This document shows, one piece after another, positions 35,893 to 46,226 of a stretch of 64,000 bases of DNA. The DNA lies in the NCBI GenBank assembly GCA_943735955.1, contig OX030959.1, forward strand, positions 8,388,106-8,452,105, in the 5' to 3' direction. The notes below the pieces were generated by a model that saw only the letters and a list, made by a program, of their open reading frames with translations, was not told the DNA's origin and searched no databases. The DNA is from Piscicola geometra (lineage: Eukaryota > Annelida > Clitellata > Hirudinida > Piscicolidae). Numbering within the stretch: position 1 is the stretch's first letter; each line of letters opens with the position of its first letter. A program made the translations under genes and the position numbers.

Positions 35893-38800
35893 CAGTGGCG
35901 CAACTAGGGGCTCAAGCCCCCCCCCAGACCTTTTCGAAGGGTCTCGCAATTTTTCGAAAATCGATGAGTTTTTTTTGAGGGGGGGGGGGTAATGGGATTT
36001 TCAATATTCCATAGGATAACAATATTTTCTCTGGATGGCCATCTCTTTATCTCACGAAACGTTTTATATATCAACACAGAACATAGCGATCCCACTAAAA
36101 TAACACTAACATGTGACAAATTCTGGGAAAAAATAGAGCACCATTAGACCTTAATTACAATTTTCCAAAATAGATGAGTTTATTTGGTGGGGAAGTGAGC
36201 TTTTCAAATATACTAATTATTAAATAAAAATATTATTTATATATTTTTAACAAATTCATTTTGAAAATAATCTTTTTTAAAAAATAAATTTTTCAATTAA
36301 CGTTTCAAAGTTAAATGCATTTTTCGTTAATTTATTCGTAAGACTTTAGGCTGATGGCACTGTTTATTTACTTAAATCAGCTGATGTATGGGCTCAAACA
36401 ATAACAAAAGGCGGCCATATTTTCTTCAAATTTCGACAAACAATTTCAAGTAAGATATATCGTAAAAGAAACAACAAAATATTTAATTAAAGTCAAACAA
36501 AATTCATCGATGTGATTTATGGCTCGAACTTGCAGCATATCCTTTGCCGCTTCAACGAATTCGAATCAGCAATGTCAAATCTGTTCACAGTATGAAAATC
36601 ATATGCACACGTTGTTTAAAAATAAACGGCAAAGTCGTTCATAATCTTTAGACCTCCTTTACTTATTTTTATCGCTCAATGAGGTTGGTTTCATAGCCAT
36701 TAAATATCTTTTAAGGCAGTAATTTTTCTTGCAAAGCCAAAAAGTTTAACTTGAGGCTCTTCTTCAAACTTTGTTGTGCACTCAGTTTCACTAAAACTTA
36801 CCGGAATGATGAAGTTCGCTTCCAAAGTAACGTATTTATGCACTTGTTTATTGATGAAATAGTTTTTATTACCATACACATATTTAAACAGCTGAGCGTG
36901 ACGTCACAGGAAACTTTTCATATAGGCATTTTGTTAAACTTTATATTTATCTCAAAAACAGAAGTGACAAAAATATTAACATTTATTAAATCGTTCGAAA
37001 AATATTTAATTTTTTTTGTAAGCAGAAAAAGACGCAATTGTAGTACCAAAGATCCCAAATATAGTTTGCTACCATAGCAAGACATTCTTTCCGGCCTGAA
37101 ACAGTTTATACTATAAGAACTCATGGCTGATAGCGTTAATTTTGATAATTTGTCTCAGTGTGGCAAAGCTGCTATTTTGCGTTCTGGTCCAATTAAGGTT
37201 ACCCTGGATAAGCTACAAAAAAATAACCAGAATCGATCGTTTCAGCTTTCTTGGTACGATCGATTCAACTGGTTTGAATATAATCCCCAGACTGCTGGTG
37301 CGCAGTGTTTTTATTGCAAGTTGCTAACAACTAGCAAATCAAAAAATGACGAGTTCAGGTCTGATGGTATAAATAACTGGAAAAAACTAATTGAAAAAGC
37401 GACAAAGCACGAATCAAGTGATGTGCACGTAAGGAGCTGCAAAGATGCCCAACGGATCATTCAATTTGATGACCAGAGCTGCTCGACGGTGAAAGAAAAA
37501 ATTGTCAACGCCACGGAAGCTGATAAAGTCCGCAATAGAAAAGGCCTAACCATTCTCTTCAGCGTTGTTCGATGGTTAGCTATGGAGAATATAGCATTCC
37601 GTAGTCATCGCGGTACTGAAGGTCATTTCCGAAGTTTTCTTAAAAGTTTCAGGTCGTTCATGCCAGATTTAGATGATTTCATGAAAGCATGTCCGAAGAA
37701 CGCTAATTACATGTCTTGGAAAATCCAGAATGATTTCATAAAGATTGTTGATGAACTTACAGTTGAAGAAGTTTTGAAGCCAATCCTTCTGACAAAGAAA
37801 CCATTCAGCGTAATAATGGATGAAACAACAGATGCTAGTACCAAGATGCAAGTCGCTATCAGTATACGCTACACAAATGAAAAAACTGGTAAAAACAATA
37901 ATTTTTTTAGATTAATTCTCAGTTTTCAATAGTTTATCATGAGTGTTAAATTATGTTAAATTTTTTTTATAAAAAAAACATATTTTTTTTACATTTATAA
38001 GTCAGCAAACAAATAATAATTAAGTTGTGTATGAAAATACACTTTATATTTAAGAGCGCATAAGTTTTAAATGTGCTTATATTTTAAATTTAAACTTTGA
38101 CAAGTATACCACAAGAACATCTTATAGCTATAGTGGAAACTGTTTCTTCAACTGGGGAAAGTCTTTCAACAATACTTATTGAAGTTCTAACAGAACTTGG
38201 CATTAACTTAGACCAGATGGTTGGCCAGGGCTATGATGGAGGAGCTAACATGCGGGGAGGAAAGCAAGGTGTGCAAGCCCGTATACGAGAGAAATATCCA
38301 CGGGCTATCTACACATGGTGCTGGTCCCATAACCTACAGCTGGTTATGAGCCATGCAGCAGAGCAGAGTGCAGCTGCAATTTCATGTTTTGGCAAAATCC
38401 AGGATGTGTATTCATGTGTGTCGTCGTCAGCACAGCGGACATCAATTATGGAAAGACACCTACTAGAAGAACTACCACAGATAGAGACAGGAGATGATAA
38501 AGCCAATGAGGTAAGATGCCAGACTTGTGTGCTTATTTAGTTTATGCTCCATATCAGAAATCGTTTATAATAACTTAGTTTTATGTTATTAAATCAAATT
38601 ACTATAGATTGTGCAGTCAAGTGAAGGAGAAATGGAAGAATTAGACCAATTTTTTGAAAAAACTGAACTTTACAAAAAAGAAAAAACGTATCGTAGGCTT
38701 TTGTCAATCAGCAGTACTCGATTTATTGCTAGGACTAGAAATCTTCGTATATTTCACAACAAACTAACATGTATTAAAGATGCTTTATGTGAGATGGGAT

Positions 38801-40134
38801 TGGGATCACTTTCAGAAACACTGGATGCAAAATTTCTGGCCACAGTGTCTACTCTCTACGCAATTCTATGTCCTATATCAGAATTAAGCCAAGCACTTCA
38901 AAGTCCAGTTTTAAATCTTGTGGGTGCTCAGAAGCATGTAAAGATGCTTCTTACGAGTTTATCACAGATGAGAACAGAGAAAGTGTTCAATGAAATTGTT
39001 CAAGACTCTGTATCATTGAAGAATTCGCCAAACAATAAAATGAATATCCCAGAACCACAAGGTATTATTAAATTCAAAATATTGAGTTAATCAGAAAATA
39101 GTAATTTAAAAGATTTTAATAATTATAATATTAATTATAGCCTAATCTAGTCTAATATACTCAGTCTAATGTCATGAAATCATTGAGATATCATTTATGC
39201 TATTAAGATGTAATCCGCGCTGGCCCTCAATAACTGATTCCATTTTTGATTTTCTATTTCCAATTAAATTCAGACAGACCCACAAGAAAACGTTTTCTAC
39301 CATCAAATCTTACAGACTCTGTTGTATTGCAAGCTATGCCAATTTGGTCAATGCATAGCCATACAAAGACAACCCAACTGAAAATAGATGAATACTACGA
39401 AATTATCAGATAACCAGTCGGTTCGACAACCCTGCCTTGGCTGCTCTTGATGTTTTGCAGAATGGGATAATGACTCTTGAGCTTTCGGAGCTATGCCTCC
39501 TTCATGGAAAGGATGCTGAAACAGTTCAAAGACAGCTCAAATTTACATCAACAAGTTTACGTGCGGATCAGTCTTATCCTAATGCATGTATCGAACTGCA
39601 AGAGCTCTTTTGTGCCACAAGCCTTCAGCCCGAGCTGCACTATATGCTCGATGTTGCTCTGACTCTGCCAGTTACTTCATCAGATGCAGAAAGAGCATTT
39701 TCGAAACTTCGGCTTATTAAAAGTCATCTTAGGACGACTATGTCTGCATGTCGTTTACAAAGTTTATTGAGAATATCGGCTAACAAAACAACTACCGCAC
39801 TTCTTCCAGTAAATGAAATGATCAAAAAATTTTCCCATACCGATCGAAAAATTATTTTTTAAGCTAAAAACACATCAAAATGTACTTCAAATTAAAATAA
39901 GTTAATTTTTTAAAGACTTTTTAGGATCTCATATCAAATATTTTTTATAATTTTCTCTTAATTGAAAAATTCATGACTATTTTACTATGCAACTTAGTTA
40001 GCCGTTTTTTTGTATCATTAATAAACTATCTCAAGTTCTTTGTTATTTATAATGGTTAGTTTTGATTTATACCATTGAGTTTTTTTTCCTCGAAAGTGAG
40101 CCCCCCCCAGCCATTTTTGCTGGTTGCGCCCCTG
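35893..40134 (+). mobile_element. hAT family A copy A1, near full length (4,242 bp)
   Basis: Ends CAGTGGCGCAACTAGGGGCT and (other strand) CAGGGGCGCAACCAGCAAAA, with exact 8-bp TSD. G/C homopolymer runs of 8-11 lie 25-90 bp inside both ends. 35,900-37,120 is non-coding leader; the transposase gene occupies 37,123-39,862. Relatives: A2 (15,539-17,439) and a fragment at 44,822-45,062. Confidence 0.95.
37123..39862 (+). pseudogene. hAT family A transposase, four exons, broken in the last
   Basis: Predicted exons: 37,123-37,888, 38,116-38,510 (donor GAG|GTAAGA), 38,608-39,061 and 39,274-39,862. Exon 1 holds a TTF-type zinc finger (WYDRFNWFEYN, QCFYCKLL, CKDAQRII region) and the DUF4371 RNase H-like start FSVIMDETTDAS with the first catalytic Asp. 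Exon 2: MVGQGYDGGANMRGGKQGVQ and WCWSHNLQLVMSHA. Exon 3: FIARTRNLRIFHNKL. Exon 4: LKIDEYYEII, then a stop and frame change with apparent internal loss near 39,413, then PALAALDVLQNG and the hATC block LPVTSSDAERAFSKLRLIKS. All blocks are ordered as in ZMYM1-like hAT transposases. Inactive because of exon 4. Confidence 0.85.
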
Positions 40135-40142
40135 GTCATGAG

Positions 40143-40400
40143 AGCAAGTCTTCCCCAGAGGGAAAGACTCAGGTCTGCTAGGTCAAGAGATGTAGTTCCA
40201 CAGAGCTACAAACTCAAGTATGCAGGTGCAAGAAGCTTTTTTGTTGCAGCGCCGACTCTTTGGAATAGTCTTCCCAATAGACTCAAATCCCCGAGCTCGA
40301 CCGCGACATTCAGCCGTTCCCTGAAAACGTACTTGTTCGACCGATCAAAATAACTTACAAATTTACTGCTCATTTTTCATTAATCAATTTCTTGCTTCCC
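40143..40400 (+). pseudogene. LINE reverse transcriptase C-terminal half, part 2
   Basis: RASLPQRERLRSARSRDVVP, then YKLKYAGARSFFVAAPTLWN, SLPNRLK and LKTYLFDRSK*. The 'G.RSF.VAAP.LWNSLP' block ends CR1-group ORF2 proteins. Directly continues 35,350-35,892. Confidence 0.9.
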
Positions 40401-41185
40401 AATTTCATTCTTTTTTATATTTATACTAATGGTCAATAATAATTGTAAAAAAAATAATCATAATAAATAAAAATATTCATAATAATATAATATAGATATT
40501 TACTTTTTTTTAAAATTTAGTGTTATTATCATTTCAGTTTCAATCTTTAAAAAAAATTAATTATTTTGTCTATTTAAAAAAAATATATATGTATATACAT
40601 GTGTGTATATATATGAATATGTATGTATATATATGTATATATATAGAAATGATTATATTGTTAAATTTCAATAATTTACTTTTCCTATACTTTCTATTTA
40701 TTCATCTATCATTATTAATATTCTTATCAAATTTTTTTTCCATAACCTGATATGATAAGTAAAATCTGGAACGGAGAGAATCGGCAACCGGGAATAGAAC
40801 GGGATCAAGAATCAACATTCAAATTAGAAAAAAACAAAAACGAAAACAACCATTTTTGCATTAAAATAATTATTTAAAAAAAAAAAAGAAATATATATCT
40901 GAAGCCCTAGCACTTCAACTTGCAGATTATTCATGTCTTCTATTTGATATTTTCTAATTAATTAGTGTCTTTTTAGTATTTGTTAATTAAAATGGTTGAT
41001 AAAAAATTATTTCAAATTCAATAAAATTACATAGAAAGCACTTCTTCTTCCCGATTATTCTTTTCCTCCTGGGAGCTCTATTATCGAACCACATTTCTCA
41101 CAAAACTCCGAAAGTTTTATGTCTTCTATTTGATATTTCCTAAATTAGGTAAAAAGAAGGTAAAATAATTAGTTTGTCTCTTTTT
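40400..41185. other. No gene; AT-rich with TATG-rich stretch
   Basis: 40,575-40,650 is a TATATATGTA-type simple repeat. 40,890-41,110 contains two reverse-strand echoes of the AAGTGCTAGGGC/GGAAGAAGAAGTGC segment seen at 23,470-23,745. No ORF of note. Confidence 0.4.
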
Positions 41186-41445
41186 ATTATTTATTAATTA
41201 AAATCGTTTCTAAAATTATTTTACATAAATTAAAATTAATACAATTATAAAGACTTTCAGGCAGGAAACCTTGGTTAAGGTGGGCTGTAAAACGATTGAG
41301 CAGGATTCTGGAAAATATTTTTTTTGCAATGGAAAGCAGTGATATGCCTCTGTGGTTGTCGCAGGCTTGTCTACTTCCTTTCCGCTTGTAGAGATGTATG
41401 ATGGAAGCATCTTTAAATTCCTGCGGAATCGTCTCTTTCTCCCAC

Positions 41446-41539
41446 ATCAATCAATCAATCAAAAAGATTTCTATAGCGCTCTTTCTTCAAATTCAAGAGC
41501 GCTCGTAAATAAATTTGTTAAACAGATATGTCTTCAGAT
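41446..41539 (-). pseudogene. CR1-type LINE tail inserted in the RTE element
   Basis: On the minus strand LKTYLFNKFIYERS*, then AAGAGCGCTATAGAAATC and (GATT)n. The same tail is on the + strand at 31,575-31,690. The (ATTG)n end abuts the RTE reading frame. Confidence 0.7.
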
Positions 41540-42750
41540 TAGAGGTCGGACATGGACGATTTTTCATTCCTGGTCCCGTCCCGCTTCTGAAATTTGTTTC
41601 CCTGTCCCGTCCCGTTCCCGGTGGGACATAAGAATTTTGATTCCCGTCCCGTCCCGTTCCCGAAATTTTTTTCCTGTCCCGTCCCGTTCCCGATGGAACA
41701 TCAGAATTTTGATTCCCGTCCCGTCCCGTTCCCGCAACTCGATTCCCGGTCCCGATCCGTTCCCGAAACTTTTTTGTTTTTTTATTCATTTTCGCTGCCG
41801 TTTACACTGGTCCCAAACTTGCTAGTTCTAACATTTCTTAAAATTTATTATTTGAAAGTCAGAGAATATTTCTTTTAATAAAATAAATAAAAAAAGATTT
41901 AAATTTCAAATATTTATTGAAATGAAAGTATTGAAGTTAGTCATTGTTTTTGAGTAATTCAAGCAAGTCTTTATTGCTTTTCACACGGGTTAAACCGTTA
42001 AGAGTTTCAGCTTTCAAATGAGATGATTTTGGGTCTGAAGTTAAACGACCACATATTGAAAAATTCCGTTCACAAGGAATATAACTTGCAGATATACTAA
42101 ACAAAATTTAGGCTACTTCTTGTTATATTGGTAAATTGCTCATTTTACTCCAATAAAATAATACATCTTTATAATCTTCAATTTTTTGGGACGTAATTGT
42201 GAATATTTGCACAATTCATATTCTTCTGAATTTTTTTCTTCGTTCATTATTATTAATTTTTCAATAATGTTAAATATATGTTTTTTGAAAACATTTTTAT
42301 TCTCCACAACTGAAAATATAAAATCATTCGTATAATTTGATAGTATAATAATTTTATTCTAATTTTTACGTTATAAAAACAAACATAATAGGTCTATATA
42401 ACCATCATTTGTTTTTTTCTCAACGGCACTTCAGCTTGGTCTAGCTGTACAAAATAGAATTTAATTTTCTCTAATGAAAGTCTTGGTATTTATTTCTTTT
42501 CTATCCCAAACTTTTTTCCTACTATTCTTTCATACTGGGGATGCAACAGACATGCTGTCATATGAATAAGATCAATGGCATCTTTTCTTTTGTCGAAATG
42601 ATCAACTGAGCAATCATTTGGAAATTAATCATTCAAATTCAAAGTATTAACTTATAAAATTAAAATAATATAACTGACCATTTTAGTTTCATCTGAAAAG
42701 TTTTCATCATCACCCTTTTGTTCTAATCTCCCTAATCTTTGGACTGAGTC
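41540..42750 (-). mobile_element. hAT family E copy E1
   Basis: Left end TAGAGGTCGGACATGGACGA followed by repeats of GTCCCGTCCCGTTCCCG (41,575-41,765). On the minus strand are transposase remains: ASYIPCERNFSICGRLTSDP, then KAETLNGLTRVKSNKDL (42,105-41,950, hATC) and a more N-terminal segment at 42,745-42,665. Colinear with E2 (59,505-60,992) in reverse. The right terminus is lost. Confidence 0.8.
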
Positions 42751-43638
42751 AAAAATAAATCCTAAGCTATGATTAGATGGAACAATAGGTACAACTGGTG
42801 GAGTCTTTTAGTCAGACCTGGTCCTTCCTCCTTGTAGACCTCAGCTGGTATAACGTCTGAACCAAGTGCTTTGCCACTGGAAAGAAAAAGATTTGCTTCC
42901 TGGGTCTCGTGCAAGGTTGGAGGATCATCCAGTGCTTCATTGGTGGGCACTTGGGGAAGACGATTGATGGCTTCGACGTTGATTTTGGAAGGGCAATTGA
43001 GGACGTTGTCGAAGTGTTCGGCCCATCTCTCCAAGATCTTCTCTTTGTCAGTAATTAGCGTGTAACCATCTGCCCTGAGAAGGGGATATAAACCAGAAGA
43101 CGTGGAGCCATAAACTTTTTTCAAGGCGTTATGAAAAATTTTGTGGTTCTTCTTGTCTGCTTGAACTTGGATCTCGTCGGCTTTGTTTCTCAGCCAATCG
43201 TCCTGCATCTTACGATGTTTGAGCTGCATTGTTTTGCGTATGTTGAGATATGCATCTCTCCTTGTCGTGGACTTGGGGTTGGTGAGATAAGCTTGGTGGA
43301 GATGGTGTTTGTTATCCAATAACTGCTTGATGACTTCGCAGTTCTCGTCAAACCAGTTCTTGTGCTTCTTGATCTGGGGTCACAGAGTCTCTGAAGCTGC
43401 GGTGGAAATTAGCTCTCTAAGTGACGCCCAATCTTCCTCCACATTCTGGTTATTCGGAGAGGTGGATTCCAAACGACATTCCAAAGCGTCCACAAAAGAC
43501 TGCTTGCAGCTGGCAAAATTGAGCTTGGCGATATTCAGTTATTTGTAAACCTTTTTGCCTTGCGGGCATCGTTTCGGCTGAATGCGGATGTTGAGCTTGG
43601 TGATAATGAGACGGTGGTCTGTCCAGCATTCAGCACCA

Positions 43639-44400
43639 CAGTGTTATTTTCGTAACGAAAACGAAAACGACAATTCTGAATAATCGTTCCACAAAAACGA
43701 AAATAAAAACTAAATTTATTTTCAAAACGAAAACGAAAATAAAAACTATCATTATTTCCAAAACGAAACTGAAATAAAAACTATCATTATTTCCAAAACG
43801 AAACTGAAATAAAAACTATCATTATTTTCAAAACGAAAATTAAATAAATTTTAAAGTATGCCATAATATGTAAATGTATAATTTATAAAAAAAATATAGG
43901 TCTATGTTATAAACATTATCTTTGGGCTTTATGAAAGTAGCGCCATTTATCAAACGTTATTTTATTACCGCTTCGCTTTGTCAATTAAATTATCACTTAT
44001 TTTAATCGTAAATTTGTTATTATATTTCAAATGTGTTATTACTCAATAATTTACGTACTCAATTCTTATAATATTTCAATGTTAATTTTTAAAACTCATT
44101 TGTTGTTAATATACCGTTCTATTTTACTGTTTTATTTTATGATTAATTAATTTTGTTATATATAAAAAAATAGTGTCCAAAGTTGTAAATTAATATATTT
44201 TAAAAACTAACATGAAAATAAAAACTTTAATTATTTTCAAAACTGAAACGAAAATAAAAACTTTAATTATTTTCAAAACGAAAACGAAAATAAAAACTTT
44301 AATTATTTTCAAAACGAAAACAAAAATAAAAACTATAATTAATTCCAAAACGAAACTGAAATAAAAACTATAATTATTTTATGAAACGAAAATAACACTG
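43639..44400. mobile_element. hAT element D, non-autonomous, with 8-bp TSD
   Basis: Ends CAGTGTTATTTTCGTAACGA and (other strand) CAGTGTTATTTTCGTTTCAT. Flanked by CAGCACCA at 43,631-43,638 and 44,401-44,408. 762 bp, no coding. Both ends carry tandem units of ACGAAAATAAAAACTATAAT/TATTTTCAAA type (about 43,660-43,850 and 44,210-44,385), here in the same orientation. Confidence 0.92.
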
Positions 44401-44821
44401 CAGCACCACAGACTGACTTGGTCACTCGTACATCTTGCCTGTCCTTCTTCCTCACGATGACGTAGTCGATAAGATGCCAGTGCTTTGAGCAAGGGTGCAT
44501 CCATGACGTCCGATTACGAGTAGGAAGGCGGAAGATCGTGTTTGTGATCACAAGATCATGTTCAGCGCAAGTCTGGAGCAAGAGAAGGCCGTTGCTGTTG
44601 CCGTGGCCTACTCCATGATGTCCGAGGACTCCTTCACAGGCAGCTTGTCCTTGCCAACTCTTGCGTTGAAGTCACCTAGCAAGACAAGTTTGTCCCCCTT
44701 TGGAACGTCGGCAATGACAGTGTGAAGTTCTTCAATTTTAGGGCACTTTTTCTAGCCCCTTCCTCATGCCAGGAGGTGAACAGTGCATTCCTGAAAAGGG
44801 CTGCTCAGTCGCTCAGGGGGC

Positions 44822-45062
44822 TGCCAGACTCCACCGCTGTTCCATATCGGTGTTAGTTTTATTTTGGTTGGATCTATGTTCTGTGTTGTTATATGAAATG
44901 TTTCGTGAGATAAAGACCCGATGGCCATCCAGAGTAAATATCATTGTCCTATGGCATATTGAAAAATTCATTACCCCCCCCCCTCCCGACCAAAAAAACT
45001 TATCGATTTTCGAAAATTTGCGAAACCCTTCGAATATGTCTGGGGGGGGGGGGGGACTTGAG
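44822..45062 (-). mobile_element. hAT family A end fragment (A3)
   Basis: Reverse complement of A1 35,905-36,110: TGGTTGGATCTATGTTCTGT, CCCGATGGCCATCCAGAG, C-run, TCGATTTTCGAAAATTTGCG, G-run, then ACTTGAGCT. The last about 15 bp of the terminus are missing and a LINE tail motif (AAGAGCGCTATAGAAATTAA, (TGATT)n) follows at 45,075-45,105. Confidence 0.85.
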
Positions 45063-45107
45063 CTTGTATTTGAGGAAGAGCGCTATAGAAATTAATTTGA
45101 TTTGATT

Positions 45108-45395
45108 GATTAACTGACCGTTTGTCATACACATCAGGATATACTTGACAGTCTGGATTTGAAAAGACTAGTAGAAGAATTTGCTAGACATTCGAAGGGG
45201 TCTTTTTGGAAATTGGAGTAAACGAGCTGTGGGGAGAGGACAGGCAGAGAGGGTATTTTATGTTACTTAAATATACACTATGTATAAATGTATATTTGTT
45301 TATAACTTTGGCAAATTTGAATCTATTTGTAATTTTTTAAAACTATTTGACTCTGTAATGAAAGGAAAACAAGATGTTATAAAATGTATTTGATG
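45108..45395 (+). pseudogene. hAT B 3' end plus truncated MITE
   Basis: GACCGTTTGTCATACACATC..AGTCTGGATTTGAAAAGA and GGACAGGCAGAGAGGGTATT repeat 3,922-4,070. ATACACTATGTATAAATGTA onward is the left half of the CACTGTGGGCC MITE. The same neighbours in the same order as copy B1. Confidence 0.75.
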
Positions 45396-45690
45396 GGTTG
45401 AAGGCTAGTTGTAACTGAATTTATATAGATGAAAAATAATAAAAGGTACTAAAATCGCTATTGTTTTTCTTCAAATCGCTCATAGTGGCAATAGAAGAGT
45501 TTTTTTATTGAGTATCAAGCTTTTTTTTTAATGTTTGGTGATACAAATATTAATAGTTGATACAAAAATAATTTGCACTGAAGCAAACAATACTAAATAG
45601 TATCGCTTGTACTGTATTGGTCGATACCGGTTCTTTGATTCCAACCCTGGGGACGGCCCTTCCAAGATTTTCCACAGATCACCGCCCCTG
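45395..45690 (-). repeat. Repeat R copy 4
   Basis: GATGGGTTGAAGGCTAGTTG..GGTCGATACCGGTTCTTTGA, ending CACAGATCACCGCCCCTG. The other strand starts CAGGGGCGGTGATCTGTGG, the clearest hAT-like end of the family. An (AAT)n stretch follows. Confidence 0.7.
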
Positions 45691-45958
45691 TAAATAATAA
45701 TAATAATAACTATGATCTGGTTATAGACGTTCAAGCCTTTTGACCAGAATTTCTTAAGATATTCGAAAATGTAAATATTTTATTAAATATTCTCACGTAT
45801 AAATGTAGATGCGATGATTAGTTGTGAAGATACGAACTGAGAGAATTAGGAGAATTTAATTTGGAAATGTTTAAATATTATGAAAGTAGTTAAAAAAGTT
45901 TCTTTTCATATCAAGAAAAATTATATAAATTAAGTAAAATTGTCAAAAATACAGCAAT

Positions 45959-46226
45959 ATGTTTCCAAAAGATTTTACCACACTCTCTGAAAAAGACACT
46001 TTCATCTGTGACTTTTGCAGCAAAACGTCAAAAAATCTCAATTTAATGTTAAAATTTTCAGATTTTTACGAGCATTTAAGAGAGGCTCATTGCTCAAAAG
46101 AGGGAGGCTCTTTCGTGTGTTTGTATGGCCCCAATGGTGTGTGCCCCTCCCTTCCCATTGAAGGGGTCAGTAGGCTAGACTACGAAGATCATGTAAAAAA
46201 AATTCATCTCGGAAGACAGATGGTTT
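45959..46226 (+). CDS. VPS54: VPS54 exon 1 (C2H2-like N-terminus)
   Basis: MFPKDFTTLSEKDTFICDFC, then H-x4-H in FYEHLREAHC: C-x2-C-x18-H-x4-H. A second C-x7-C..H-x4-H follows (FVCLYGPNGVCP, DYEDHVKKIH). The exon ends CAG ATG GTT T at the donor GTGAGC (phase 1), joining TCTTCAG|CAATCCC. No upstream ATG or exon was recognised. The segment may be a real zinc-binding extension. Confidence 0.7.

Larger units (their letters stand above)
41187..44760 (-). mobile_element. RTE-type LINE, minus strand, with nested insertions
   Basis: Read leftward: endonuclease part ([20 protein letters not shown] at about 44,720-44,660, then [20 protein letters not shown], 44,581-44,401), interrupted by hAT D (43,639-44,400). 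It resumes DHRLIITKLNIRIQPKRCPQ (43,620-43,560) and a linker ORF (43,319-42,762: KMQDDWLRNKADEIQ, KEKILERWAEHFDNVLNCPS). It is interrupted again by a CR1 tail and hAT E1 (41,446-42,750), then RT start IPQEFKDASIIHLYKRKGSR and NHRGISLLSIAKKIFSRILL (41,450-41,260). The blocks match the RTE group often misannotated as craniofacial development protein 2-like. Frameshifts throughout; dead. Confidence 0.9.

Noticed and set aside
42871..43548. Plus-strand ORFs over the RTE LINE
   Set aside because: Antisense shadows of recognisable RTE protein on the minus strand.
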